From the NCBI RefSeq assembly GCF_026212465.1, contig NC_080056.1:12618142-12682141 (forward strand): 64,000 bases of DNA. Reading direction: 5' to 3'. Both the position numbers and the translations under genes were made by a program. The stretch comes from Amaranthus tricolor. Taxonomy: Eukaryota; Streptophyta; Magnoliopsida; Caryophyllales; Amaranthaceae. Below, piece by piece: positions 13,401-23,531 of this stretch. The stretch's first letter is position 1. The number at the start of each line of letters is the position of its first letter. Under the pieces are notes generated by a model. It was not told where the DNA came from and searched no databases. It was given only the letters and a program-made list of their open reading frames with translations.

Positions 13401-14442
13401 ACTTTATGGGTCACATGAGATGTTATAACTTGTGGGAATGTGTGGGTTTTGGAAATGAGCCGTAGGGTTTTGTGTAGGTTTGGGGGGTTATAAAGAATTT
13501 TTTATGGAAAGTTTTTATTTCCCCCTCCCCTCCCTCTCTCTCTTCTTGTCTGTTCCCTTCTTTCTCCTCTAGTTCACCTGTATTGCCATTGTTGTCCTCC
13601 TTTGCTTCAGTGTTGTGGGTTGGTCCACCAGTAGACATGCTCGTGGTGTGGAGGACACTAGTGGCCATGTTAGCCTTGCCACCGGTTCTGGTTGACGGAG
13701 CCTTGGTGGCGGCTTTTCGTTGCCGGTGCTCCTCCCACCACTCCGAGTAGCCGATTAATTTTGACGGCTTCCTCCACCGTAACTACACTAAAGGTGAGTC
13801 TTGTCTTCCATATCACGCTGGGATGAAAAATCCGACCGGTGTTTCACGGCCAACCCACTTCCGATTTCTGAGGGATTTTTTCCCGATGATGAAGCGTGGG
13901 TCATGATCCCACGCCTTGAGATCTCTCGCCTAATAGTAGCGTATGCCATTTCAATGGTTGGAAGTGGATCTTGATTTAATAAATCCCTCTTTTCTTTGTC
14001 AAAAAGTTTCATTAATTCCGGCCAAAAACTGGAATAAATATTGTTTTTTGATGAAGATGTTGAAGATTGTTATATCTTCAGCATGTATCATAGGGTTTGG
14101 CTGTCGTCGATCCATCTCCTTCCAAATTGTGGTTAGTTTTCCATAGAAGACCTCCAGATGGTCTCGATTCTATTTTAGGTTGTTGGCTTGAGAACTCAAA
14201 TCAAAGATCTGGAGTTCGTCCCTTCCACTGCTTAATAGGACTTCAATCCCTTTCCATAAGTTTCTTGCAATACTGTAATCTAAGAACTGATTTATGAGGT
14301 CTGTATCGATGTTAAAGATGATCCATGATAGGACTATGGAGTCCCTTTGTTTCCAGGTTCTATAATTGGGATCCGAGATGCTAGGAGGATCTTCTATGAT
14401 GTGACTGAGATGTCCCCTGCACTCTAAAGCAATCTGCATCAT
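10500..14442 (-). pseudogene. Inner copia gag-pol, degraded
   Basis: Recognisable blocks on the - strand are: gag N-terminus at 14442-14170 (NYRTWKQRDSIVLSWI) and continuation at 14012-13788; protease at 13414 onward with FDCGATDTMTFD, where the catalytic DSGA has become DCGA; the pre-integrase HRRLGHPS near 12980; integrase core at 12581-12069 (YTPQQNGVAERKNHTLLEIG); start of RT near 11780 (WREAMKDEISAL); the RT active site YVDDMVITGN near 11170; and RNase H at 10977-10513 (TDADWAGDRDSRKSTSSYF, ALSSAEAEF). The blocks lie in different frames with stops between them, so no full polyprotein can be made. The family's normal job is copying the element RNA into DNA and integrating it. No restored protein is given. 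Confidence 0.92.
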
Positions 14443-14678
14443 TTTACACCAAGTTGTGTAATTTTAATAGGTTAATTTTTCGGCCAATTTCAAATCTGGT
14501 GATATAGTTTCGAGGGTTGTGTTTGGTTTGTGCATTTGTTGAAATAGCTTGAACATATGTTCCATCTGTTTCATGCTTATGAGTTGTTTTGGATCTGTTT
14601 CGGCCATTATTTTCTGATAAGGTTGTTAAGGTAAATAATGATGACCAAAAGTGTTGCCGGTCCCGTAAAACACCTTCG

Positions 14679-14690
14679 GCTCTGATAACA
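14679..14690 (-). other. Primer-binding site of inner copia
   Basis: On the - strand TGTTATCAGAGC directly follows the 5' LTR. It differs by one base from TGGTATCAGAGC, the site complementary to initiator Met tRNA used by most plant copia elements. Confidence 0.88.
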
Positions 14691-14918
14691 TGAAGAAAAG
14701 AATACGCGGAATTTAAGAGAAGTTTAGGATGATTACTCAGTTTGTATTATTTCTTAATCACAATTACATCCCCATTATATACAATGGCTATGGTCTAACT
14801 AAGGAAGTAATTATACTAGGAAATAAAAATATTGCCTTAATACATTGGCTAAAAAGAGTAACAAAATATCAGTAGAATATTGTAAATATGTTCAGAATAA
14901 TGTAAATATATTCCTACA
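14691..14918 (-). repeat. 5' LTR of inner copia
   Basis: This 228-bp partner of 9975-10202 is followed on the + strand by the target duplication CTACT (14919-14923). Confidence 0.93.
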
Positions 14919-15063
14919 CTACTGGCATCTAAAGTCAAGTCTGTTTTTGTCATAGTGCAGAAACACAAGAAAAGACCAAGCAAGGAAGTAGAATGAAAGA
15001 TCAACAACTAAGATATTGCAAGAAAGAAGAAAAGAAGAGGCAGAATCCAAAAAGGAAACTACT

Positions 15064-15075
15064 GCTCTGATACCA
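15064..15075 (-). other. Primer-binding site of outer copia
   Basis: On the - strand this is an exact TGGTATCAGAGC just inside the LTR end ...CTGTAACA. Confidence 0.88.
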
Positions 15076-15690
15076 TGTTACAGTTTGCGAAAGGGAATGG
15101 AAATCAATGATTTCAAGATGTACAAAAAACAATCAAACAAGCTATAATGAATGAATATGAGTTGATCTTTCTTATTAATTAGACTGCAAGGAATTTATCC
15201 ACACATAGTGGTATTGAAGATACAATTAGGTGCAAGATAATACTTACACACTTAAGAGAACAAATAGAAAAACAAGATCAATATATCAATGTGTGCTGAC
15301 ATACTGCCTATATATAGAGAAATATAAAGGGAGGAGAGGTTGTTATAACAACCTTCAAAATAGACTAACTAACTAACTAACTAAATGGAATGCCAACTTA
15401 GCATACCTTCCTACCCTTATACTCCCTTCGATCCAATTTAGTTGTCCCATTTGCTTGAGCACGGTTAATAAGGATGGTGTGGGGTCCATTATAAAGGGTA
15501 AATAGTGAAGGGTAAGTAGTGAAGGGTAGTTGGGTAAGTAAGGTATATGGGGGTATATTCGTAATTACGTGTGTGAACTAAGGATATTTAGGTAAGAAAA
15601 GATTGACAAAAATAGAAATGTGACAACTAAAATGACTTTGCCAAATAAGAAAATGGGACAACTAAAATGGTTCGGAGGGAGTATTTAACA
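15076..15690 (-). repeat. 5' LTR of outer copia, with nested MITE
   Basis: On the + strand it begins TGTTACAG next to the primer-binding site and ends about TTTAACA, a TGTTA/TAACA pair. Without the nested Stowaway-like element at 15422-15681 the LTR is about 355 bp. A CTATATATAGAG motif near 15307 may be its promoter. The far edge is less certain than the near edge. Confidence 0.65.
15422..15681. mobile_element. Stowaway MITE inside the outer copia LTR
   Basis: The 260-bp element is flanked by TA on both sides. The left end is CTCCCTTCGATCC followed by AATTTAGTTGTCCCATTT. The right end is the inverse, AAATGGGACAACTAAAATGG then TTCGGAGGGAG. It inserted after the LTR element. Confidence 0.9.
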
Positions 15691-15860
15691 TGTCAACATT
15701 TATGAAAGTAATCATCTTTTGAGGGAGAGGTATCATTAGATACCACATAAACATTTATTTGTTGTATCTCTTGTTCTTGTTCTATTTTTCACTCATCTTC
15801 TAGCCATTATTCTATCATTGTTTAGTCTAAGCTATTCACTTGCACTTATAATGATAATTA

Positions 15861-16584
15861 AAGGGTGTTTGGTATGAGATGGGTTTACCCAAGTCATTGC
15901 CAAAGGGTAATAAATAACCTTGCTTTGTTTCTAACGGACTGTAATTGGTAACAAATTCATTTCTTTCTTATTTATAATTCTCCGTCTTTGTAAATAAGAG
16001 CTTAAATTAGCTTCTTCCTCCTCCTCTCAAGCTCTTTAATGGTGGATTTAATATGGTTGCATAGTCTGCTGCTCTTCTCTCTCTTTTCATGAAATTTATG
16101 TTTTCTTCCTTATTTTACTCACAATAAAGTTATCAATTTGTTAATTTGTTTCACATACCCCTATTAATATCTCAATTCAATTGAAAAAAATAATTAAAAA
16201 TTACCCTGATTAATTATAGTATCTCTAAAATCTTTAACTGTTCAATTACCTATTTACAAAATTAGCTTCTTTTTGCTTGAAAGAAAATCAGGCTCTTTTC
16301 TACTTGAATTTTTCTGTATATGCTTAATATTTACCCTTTGTATTATTGTTGACAAGTCAAAGAAAATAATAGGGAAAAAAGAGAAAAAATTTGTTTTGCA
16401 ATTGTTAGAGAAAAAAGAGGTATTTGATGTAATCTCTGGTGGTGGATTTGCGGTGGTTTTTGTGGTGGTGAGACAGTTATGTTGGTGGTTGAAAGAGTTT
16501 TCAAAAATATGACTGGGATAATGCATACTTGTCCTTTTTTTTACTTTTTTTTATTCCATTACCTTTCTTTATACCAAACAATAT
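15861..16584. mobile_element. Harbinger/Tourist-like MITE, about 724 bp
   Basis: The left end AAGGGTGTTTGGTAT and the right end ATACCAAACAATAT are imperfect inverted repeats, with TTA on each side (15858-15860 and 16585-16587). TTA duplication and a GTTTGG-containing end fit the PIF/Harbinger group. Interior open frames near 16.25-16.53 kb on both strands show no family resemblance. Confidence 0.6.
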
Positions 16585-16588
16585 TTAG

Positions 16589-16910
16589 TCAGGCTTCTGA
16601 GAGACTGTCTCTCTGAGAGATGTCTCTTCAGCCCATCAATATTTAATGCCTACTTATTGTATCCTTAATGTCTGTTTACATCATCCTTAAGACTTATTTA
16701 CCGTATCCTTAATGCCTACTTACAATATCCTTAATGCATATTTACAGTATCTTTAAATGCATACTTATAGTATCATTAATGCGTACTACATCATGCTTGA
16801 TGCCTACAACTGAGTAAGCGTGGAGTACTTACAATTTTTTAAATGTCAACTTTAAATATCTTTAATGTCCACCAAATAGCTTATTCTATATTTTCTTTAT
16901 GGACCGACTG
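16589..16910. repeat. Diverged GAGAGAC-ended MITE
   Basis: It starts with GAGAGACTGTCTCTCTGAGAG and continues with repeated short phrases of the type CTTAATGCCTACTTACA. The same start and interior recur at 31626-31884, so this is a family member. Its right end is degraded. Confidence 0.5.
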
Positions 16911-17215
16911 AATTAGAGAAGAATAGGTTATAAGGAACCGTAAGTTTTTAAAATAATGCAAGTAAAAAAACTGGAAAAAGTAATTACTGTGATGAAAAAT
17001 ATTGTTAATAGAGGCAAAATTTGAAGACAATTGTACAAAGTGATTCAGAACAAATAGACAATATCTTCATATATTCCTTAAATTAAACAAAACACACATT
17101 TTGTTGACACATCAATGGCTATTTTGTACCGTCTCCATGTTAATAATAAGACAAACAATCCAGCTAAAATTAAATCTTATACGATAATAAAAGTAACAGA
17201 AATTGAAGAACAAGC

Positions 17216-20200
17216 TCAAAAGGGGATGGGATGAACAAGAACTGATGCAATTTTATCTTGAACAATTGGGTTAACAACAGTGTAACCTTCAGTTCTTTGT
17301 TTGTAAAACAATTCTGGAGCACGAGCCAGGTTTAGAATTCGATCCAGTAAAGGTTTTGGGATCACAAATGGTCGAAGCATTCCCTCATTTATATCCTTCC
17401 ATGCATCTTCGACTTGGTGTTCTAATATCTGGTAAATTTGCTCCTCTTCCATCTGGCCAAATTCTTTCATGTAGCATTGTATTGAAGATGCTACATGGTC
17501 TCTACTACTCTGCTCATACTATAACAATGATATGCTAAAGTTAGAAAATTCTCTAACTCGGGTTGGGAAACTTATACTGAAACGAATATGTGTTTAAATC
17601 ATAGTTACATGAAGCCCCAATACTATAATACAACTATGATTAGACTTTTTGGCCTTTATTCATCTATAAGATGTATTTTAAACTCTATTAATTGAAGTAG
17701 AGGCGTTCAAAACAAATCCTACGATTCGATTTTCACTTGACTTTGTAACAGAATTCGATTTGACTAGACTTATAAATGGATTTACAATTACGTAAAAAAG
17801 ATGAATGAACACCTCTCATTCAAAGTGTCTAAGTGTTTGAAGTAGGATATAGCTATCCTCAAAAAAAAAAAAAAAGATGAAAGTAGGATATAGCTTTAAG
17901 CATGGTATTTTAATATGTAATATGGTGGGAGGGAATTAAGTTAAGTACCTTGGAGCCAGCAACATCATTCATGAGCCTGAAGATGGTTAGGGAAGCAGTG
18001 ACTGGTTTAGGCATGGGATGCTGATACATCCATTCAAAGCTTTGTTTGGTGGCAATGGATCCCATCCCTAGAAATGAGGCAACGATGGCTACATTGTATG
18101 CAATTGTTACTCTTGCTACTTCCATATACTCTTCATATTTTGGTACGTGTTTTTCACGCCTCCATTTTGCTTCTTGAAGCCATGTTTTACATGTTCGTTT
18201 TAACTACAAAAATCAATCGTGTTAATAATACTAAAATTAATTATTCTTTTATAAAATAAAATATTTTTTTATTTACAGAGTTGGCTGAAATAATTAAGGG
18301 GCAGGCTAGCTAGATGATAATTAGTTTCAGGACCTTTTCTAAGAATTAAAAAATGATATTTTCTCTTCAATTAAACAAAATTTGATTTTCATAAAACGAA
18401 ATTCTCTTCATTGTGAAGATGCTGTGCTTATTTTATAAAAAATATTGTCTTATGGTGAGACTATCTCTATTAGGCTGATCCATGTATATATTTAGTCTAT
18501 TAAAGTCATCATTATTAAGCCTATCTCTATTAAGTTAATTCATGTATAGTTGACTCAAGAATCAAGAGTGTAACTATACATCTAACAAATCAGCAGTAAA
18601 TGACGAAGAAGAACACTAATGGAGGAGGAAGAACATGTTGAATGGAAAAGGAAGGAGGTATTGAGTTTTAATGAAATGGTATAGGAGTAACATGGTCATT
18701 TCCATAATTAAAAGAAAATTAAACGTTTTTTGCTTTATAATGTTACGGTAGCTAATTTTTCAAGAGTTGAGTTCTATTTTGTGAAAAAAATTTTAAGAAT
18801 TAATATCATTCGCCTTTTGCAATAATTGGTGCCTACCATATAAAATATTCCTTTATAATTTTAAAATGATAAATAAGATAAATGGACTAATTATATGACT
18901 CATCTTATAATGAGATGGTCTCATAAAGACGAACCAAAAATAATAAACTTGGAAGAGTTATAAGTTTTTATAAAATTTTAATTTCTTTGTTTTAAGTCAC
19001 CTTCCACGTCACACATCTTAGTATTGGAATTTGCTATGGTTAAATCATGTTAAAATTATAAGGTATATAAATAACTAATTTAATTAAAAATTTATGTAGA
19101 TGATTGAGACCTAATTCTATTTATAACACCGCCGTATACCTGCAATTTAATGTGATCTGCACCATATGACCTTCCTTCTTTAGCAAGTTCTTTCTCCACT
19201 TCTTCTACAGTTTCCAGAAGAACTTGATAACAACTGTTGAAGTATTGGGGCAATCGTGCTACGTAGCTATAATCCCATCTACAAATTCAATCACAGTTCA
19301 TACAAATTCAATCACAATTTAATAAATATTTGCAATTGATTATGCAAATAAATAGAATACAAATGAAATAACGAACCTATTAACTGCTTCAACGAGAAGC
19401 TCAAGAATATCAAAGGTGCCATAAACATCAAATATATCGTCAAAAACTTGCAAAATCATCAAAATTTTGATGAAGATTTTTCTTGCATGAGAATATTGAG
19501 GTTCATAATAGCACCCCAATATCCAAAAATAGCCTTCCACCAATCTATCTCTTGTAAATGGTGACTTCTTGTACAATTCTTTCCACCAACTATACAAACA
19601 AAACAAATTAATTTCATCCATATTTATTGTATATAGTAAAATTCTTTAATTTGAGTTTCATACCATTGAATTATTAATCCAATCAAAAGCTTAAACTGAT
19701 GGTTAATATTCTATAACTTATATAATATGTACACTAACACGCCCTGTCACATGAGAGTCGCTTGGGTTAGAAGTTTGCATGAGATATAACCCACTTGAAT
19801 TTAAGGGGTAAGGTTGAGATTCGAATCCGTGACCTTTTTGTCACGTTGACTAATGGCTCTTGATACCATAATAAGGAACCAATTCAAACTAAAATCTAAA
19901 GCCGATAGTTAAGACCAGAATATGTCTAACAAAAATAACATTTAAAATGTCAAATAATTACCTTGTAACGTCTCGCAATTCCTTTTGATGCAATAATTGG
20001 AGTAAATTGAAGTCGGATTTGGCGAAATTAAGAAGAGAAATGTTGTGAGAAGCATGTTTTTGATAGAATGAGATGTAGTGTTTTGACTCAAGTCGAATAA
20101 ATCCTTTGTGAAGAGGTTGGTAAAGAGCATGAGCTACTTGTTCACCCAATGGAGAACTCAAATTTTTTGACATTATTGTTTTAAGTTGAGTAGTTGCGTA

Positions 20201-22217
20201 TGTTAAAGCTTCATCTAATATATCATCTCCATTGATTCTAACGTGACATGCCTCATACAAACTTAGAATACCTTCAACATCCCAATCCTTGAAGCCTCCT
20301 TCATCATCCTTAAACTTCTTGAAAACATCTGTTTAAATATCATACTTCATTATGTTACAACTTACAACATTGTTTGTCATTTGTCAAATTTTATGGTAGT
20401 TAAAAGTAATACAGCACGTCTTGTATGAGATCGTCTCACGGTGACACGGCCTCAAAACAAAAAGCCCATAAGTCAAAAATTTCTATTATTGGGCTATTTA
20501 TTCATAGTATTTGGCATGTCTTACGGTGAGATCATCTCATACAAGAATTTGTGAAAGTAATAACAACCTTTTTAGACCTTTTTTCATGTATTCTCTTATG
20601 AAATTGAAGCTCAAACTAATATAAAATGATAAAAGCTAATATAAACTTACATCAAATCTTGTGACAGACTATCTCTCTAAGAGATGACTCTCTCACAAGT
20701 GGCCTTATTATATATAGATTATATAAAAAAAAAATTCGGTTGTTGCGCACTTACATAATTTGTGAATTAGGTGATGATAGTATGTGAAGTAAGTGCTATG
20801 ATATATATAGTATGTGTTTATTGTATGTCAAGTAGATGTTTATTTGTTTTTGGTAAACACCTGCTTTATATCTTATAAACACCTCCTTCACATACACTAA
20901 AATTTGTAGTTACAATAATTGTAGTAGTGTTTATATTATTTATAGTAGGCCTTTTTTGCAGGTAAAATACTAAAATAGGTTTATCCTTTTTCGTAAATAC
21001 CTACTCCACATAACTTATAGTTGAGATCCTTATGATAATTATAGTCTTTTTTTTCTCTTAAATATATATAGTTGCTAGATTAAACATATTTATAGTGGGT
21101 GTTAGAAGTAAGTTTGATAAGAATAAAAAGAGTAAAAAGTCAAACCAGAAGACACAGGAAAACCATGTTGCCTGAGAATACGAAAGAGAGTAGCAACATG
21201 GTAAATATCATCACATCCATCATCATAAGTCTCATACATTTCCTGTAAAGCTTCATCAATCTCTTTCTCAAAGTGATAAGCTACCCCAAGCCTTTCTATT
21301 GCTTCGATCAATTTTAGCTGATCTTTTCCATTTTTACCGCTGGAAACAAGCTCCTTCTTCACCTCTTCTCTTAGGCACTTATTTTCTTGTTCTTTTTTCA
21401 ATTGAGTTGCCTATTAATCATAATATATTAAATATCATCATTTTTTTTTTATAGAAAAATAGTCTAACGATACACGCAAGCAAAATAGCACTACTCCATT
21501 TGTTAGGCTTCGCAACTACTTTTACAGACATATACTTCCTCCGGTTCCAACTTACTTTGCCACATTTTCCTTTTTACGTAGTTCAATGTTTCAAGAACCA
21601 ACTCAATCAAAAGCTAAAGCTGATAGTTGAGTTTCTAAAATATGTTATATACTCTAACAAGATGTTAATCAGTTCATCAGAGCATTAGTGCCCAAGCAAA
21701 AGAATCTAATAAACAATTTTTAATTTTTTCAAATTACACTTTCACAATAACACTTGGCATCAATTACAAAATTTATTTGAGCATTCAAAAAACAAAACAT
21801 CTCATACCACAATTTGCGAAATCATATTAGTTATTAAAGTTAATATACAAAACCCCATAATTATTAAACAAAAGAGTTGGAAAGTAAAACGATTTTTCCT
21901 ATATATATATGCATTAAGTGCATAGGTTTAGTTTACTAAATAAGTAAATATGTATAATTTATTGAAATATAATTTGTAATATTTTCTAAATAAGCAATTG
22001 TAATAAATTTTCAAAGAATAAATAAATTTGATTTCAACAAATTTATATATTTTATGATCTAAACATATGCAGCTGATACAAGTTAAAAGAAACCGAAACC
22101 ACAACAACAATTATTGAAAGAGTAGTAAAAGAAAGAGAATACCTGAGGCAAAGGAGTGAAGCGCAGAAACTGGTCACCCCAGAGAGATGGATGAAAGTAA
22201 GTTACAGTAGGCATCAT
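17216..22217 (-). CDS. Terpene synthase, complete 7-exon gene (likely sesquiterpene synthase)
   Basis: Class I terpene synthases ionise a prenyl diphosphate and cyclise it; sesquiterpene synthases use farnesyl diphosphate in the cytosol. Seven - strand exons join in frame at GT-AG sites: 22217-22143, 21410-21146, 20328-19962, 19589-19377, 19278-19140, 18203-17949 and 17518-17216, stop TGA. The product is 538 residues, close to the usual 550. It opens [18 protein letters not shown] with no transit peptide and no RR(x)8W, matching cytosolic TPS-a types. [10 protein letters not shown] lies at about 249-258, the aspartate-rich DDIFDVYGT at about 286, and N-D-V-A-G-x-x-x-E at about 432-440, together forming the Mg-binding class I site. 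The seven-exon layout is that of TPS-a/b genes. The usual Arg before the conserved WW pair in exon 4 is Ser (about 236). No frameshift or stop was found, so it is probably functional. The exact product cannot be told from sequence. Confidence 0.93.
18445..18932. mobile_element. MITE in terpene synthase intron 5 (GAGAC-type ends)
   Basis: TGTCTTATGGTGAGACTATC on the left is inverted as GAGATGGTCTCATAAAGAC on the right, about 488 bp apart. The interior is AT-rich and non-coding. The same end module occurs at 20415, 28163 and in the MULE at 22999. Confidence 0.6.
19742..19905 (-). repeat. Possible SINE- or LTR-end-like relic in terpene synthase intron 3
   Basis: On the - strand it reads ATGGTATCAAGAGCC, then about 30 bases on GGTCACGGATTCGAATCTC, which includes a pol III B-box-like GATTCGAATC. 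This looks tRNA-derived, either a SINE fragment or a short LTR-element leader. No poly-A tail or duplication was confirmed. Confidence 0.3.
20415..20548. mobile_element. Short MITE in terpene synthase intron 2
   Basis: CGTCTTGTATGAGATCGTCT at the left end is mirrored by GAGATCATCTCATACAAG at the right end, about 134 bp overall. The AT-rich interior has no coding capacity. It belongs with the GAGACGGTCTC-ended elements. Confidence 0.7.
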
Positions 22218-22310
22218 TTTTCGTTATCTTCTTGTGATTGTATTTTGTATATTAATTTATGATTGGAAAATTCTAGGATTTTATGCTTTTTCCAATCACT
22301 ACATGAATGG

Positions 22311-22320
22311 GTTTATATAA
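22311..22320 (-). promoter_or_regulatory. Candidate TATA box of the terpene synthase
   Basis: TTATATAAAC on the - strand lies about 95 bp upstream of the first ATG, which would leave a leader of about 60 bases. Position and sequence fit a plant core promoter. There is no experimental support. Confidence 0.6.
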
Positions 22321-22998
22321 GATTAGAGAAGGGCAACTTAGGAATTCACTACCTTAAGGCGCTAAAGTCCATCTTTACTCAATCTGTACTTGGACTACTT
22401 GCGTTTTCGTAGACCCGACTTGTCTAAAAAAATCTATCCTGTCACCCTATTATTCTTGTCAGCTTTTTTTTTTAGTGATTTTTGATTTATTGGTGCATCA
22501 ATTATTATTACTTTTATAATAATAAAAATTATTATTATTAATAGAAAATTTAGAAGAATAAAAAGTAATACTAATAGTTTAATTAGTATTATGATGTTGC
22601 CCCATAGATCTATCACCTTACCAACACTATAAAAATTGTCATCTATATCAATAGTTTTGGCAATTGGTAACTTTGCATTTTTTGATATTGAGGTAAGACT
22701 AGACTCCATAATAATAAGGAGGAATATTAATACTGTGGATCGTTGGTGAGAATTGAAATCTTGTTATAATTTGTAATGCAAAAGTAAAAGCTAATAAATT
22801 CTCACATTTGTTTGATTTAAAAGTATTTGATAGTGGTGATTATTTGTTTTTAATGTTTAGTGAAAAGTGAATAGAAAAAAGACTATAAAGTTCATAATAA
22901 ATATGTGGATAAGATTAAAAGCAAATAAATTTTATTTTTGATTCTGCCTAGGTCATGATTTCAATCGTCTGATTAAAAGCTTATTAACATTATTCACA
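22321..22998. other. Intergenic, terpene synthase upstream region
   Basis: AT-rich sequence with ATTATT runs near 22500-22560. It should contain the terpene synthase promoter. I see no gene or complete element. Confidence 0.5.
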
Positions 22999-23531
22999 CC
23001 AAAACTTGGCCAAGACCGTCTCAAATTGAGACTAAGAGTGGGTCGGCCCAATTTCGCGCGCGTGTATTGCACCCGTTTAGTTCCCTCCAAGTTTTTTTTT
23101 CTTTAAATTTTTTAATCAAATTCAAATTTTGAGTGATTTGACGATTCAATTTCAATATCATCATTATTTGTTTTAGTTTTTTCCTTCCTTTCATAACTTC
23201 CCTCATCAAAACTTTTCATGTTCTCTCATTCCTCCATTTTCGTTTTCTTCATACTCTCGTCTTCTTCCATTGCTGGTGTACTGGTAATCTTCTTATTGAA
23301 TTTCTTTCTTTTTTATGTTTTTGTATGTCTAGATTGTGTTTTATATTTTCGTCTTCGTTTTTTTTTGGGATTTTTAATCTGTTGATTTTCATCATTTTGT
23401 TATTTTTCATGTTGATTTCGTTTTTATTCTTGTTTTTGTATGTCGTTTTTGTATTATTTCTTTTTTCTTCGTGTTCATCTCTGTTTTAGATTTTTTTTTC
23501 CTTCCATTGCTTCTTTAAATTGCTAAAGGAC

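Larger units (their letters stand above)
9975..14918 (-). mobile_element. Inner Ty1/copia retrotransposon, structurally complete
   Basis: The element is 4,944 bp with two 228-bp LTRs, each TGAAGAAA...TTCCTACA on the + strand. A purine tract on the - strand abuts the 3' LTR and an initiator-Met-tRNA-like primer-binding site abuts the 5' LTR. The flanks 9970-9974 and 14919-14923 are both CTACT, a perfect 5-bp target duplication. It sits in the outer copia element between its leader and gag. Protein order along the - strand is gag, protease, integrase, RT, RNase H, as expected for copia. Confidence 0.95.
7682..15690 (-). mobile_element. Outer Ty1/copia retrotransposon, truncated and split
   Basis: The element runs on the - strand: LTR 15076-15690, primer-binding site 15064-15075, then leader, gag (9417-8881), protease (about 8880-8840) and integrase (8168-7682). 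Coding stops abruptly at 7682, where the TGTTACA-bounded block begins, so reverse transcriptase, RNase H and the 3' LTR are missing. It is interrupted at 9970-14923 by a second, complete copia element flanked by the duplicated target CTACT, which shows that the outer element is the older one. Confidence 0.85.

Noticed and set aside
16254..16526. Opposed frames in 16.25-16.53 kb
   Set aside because: They lie within a MITE interior, overlap each other on both strands and have low complexity.
22434..22709. 91-codon - strand frame upstream of the terpene synthase
   Set aside because: Mostly Ile/Leu runs from ATT/AAT-rich DNA, no motif and no supporting promoter.
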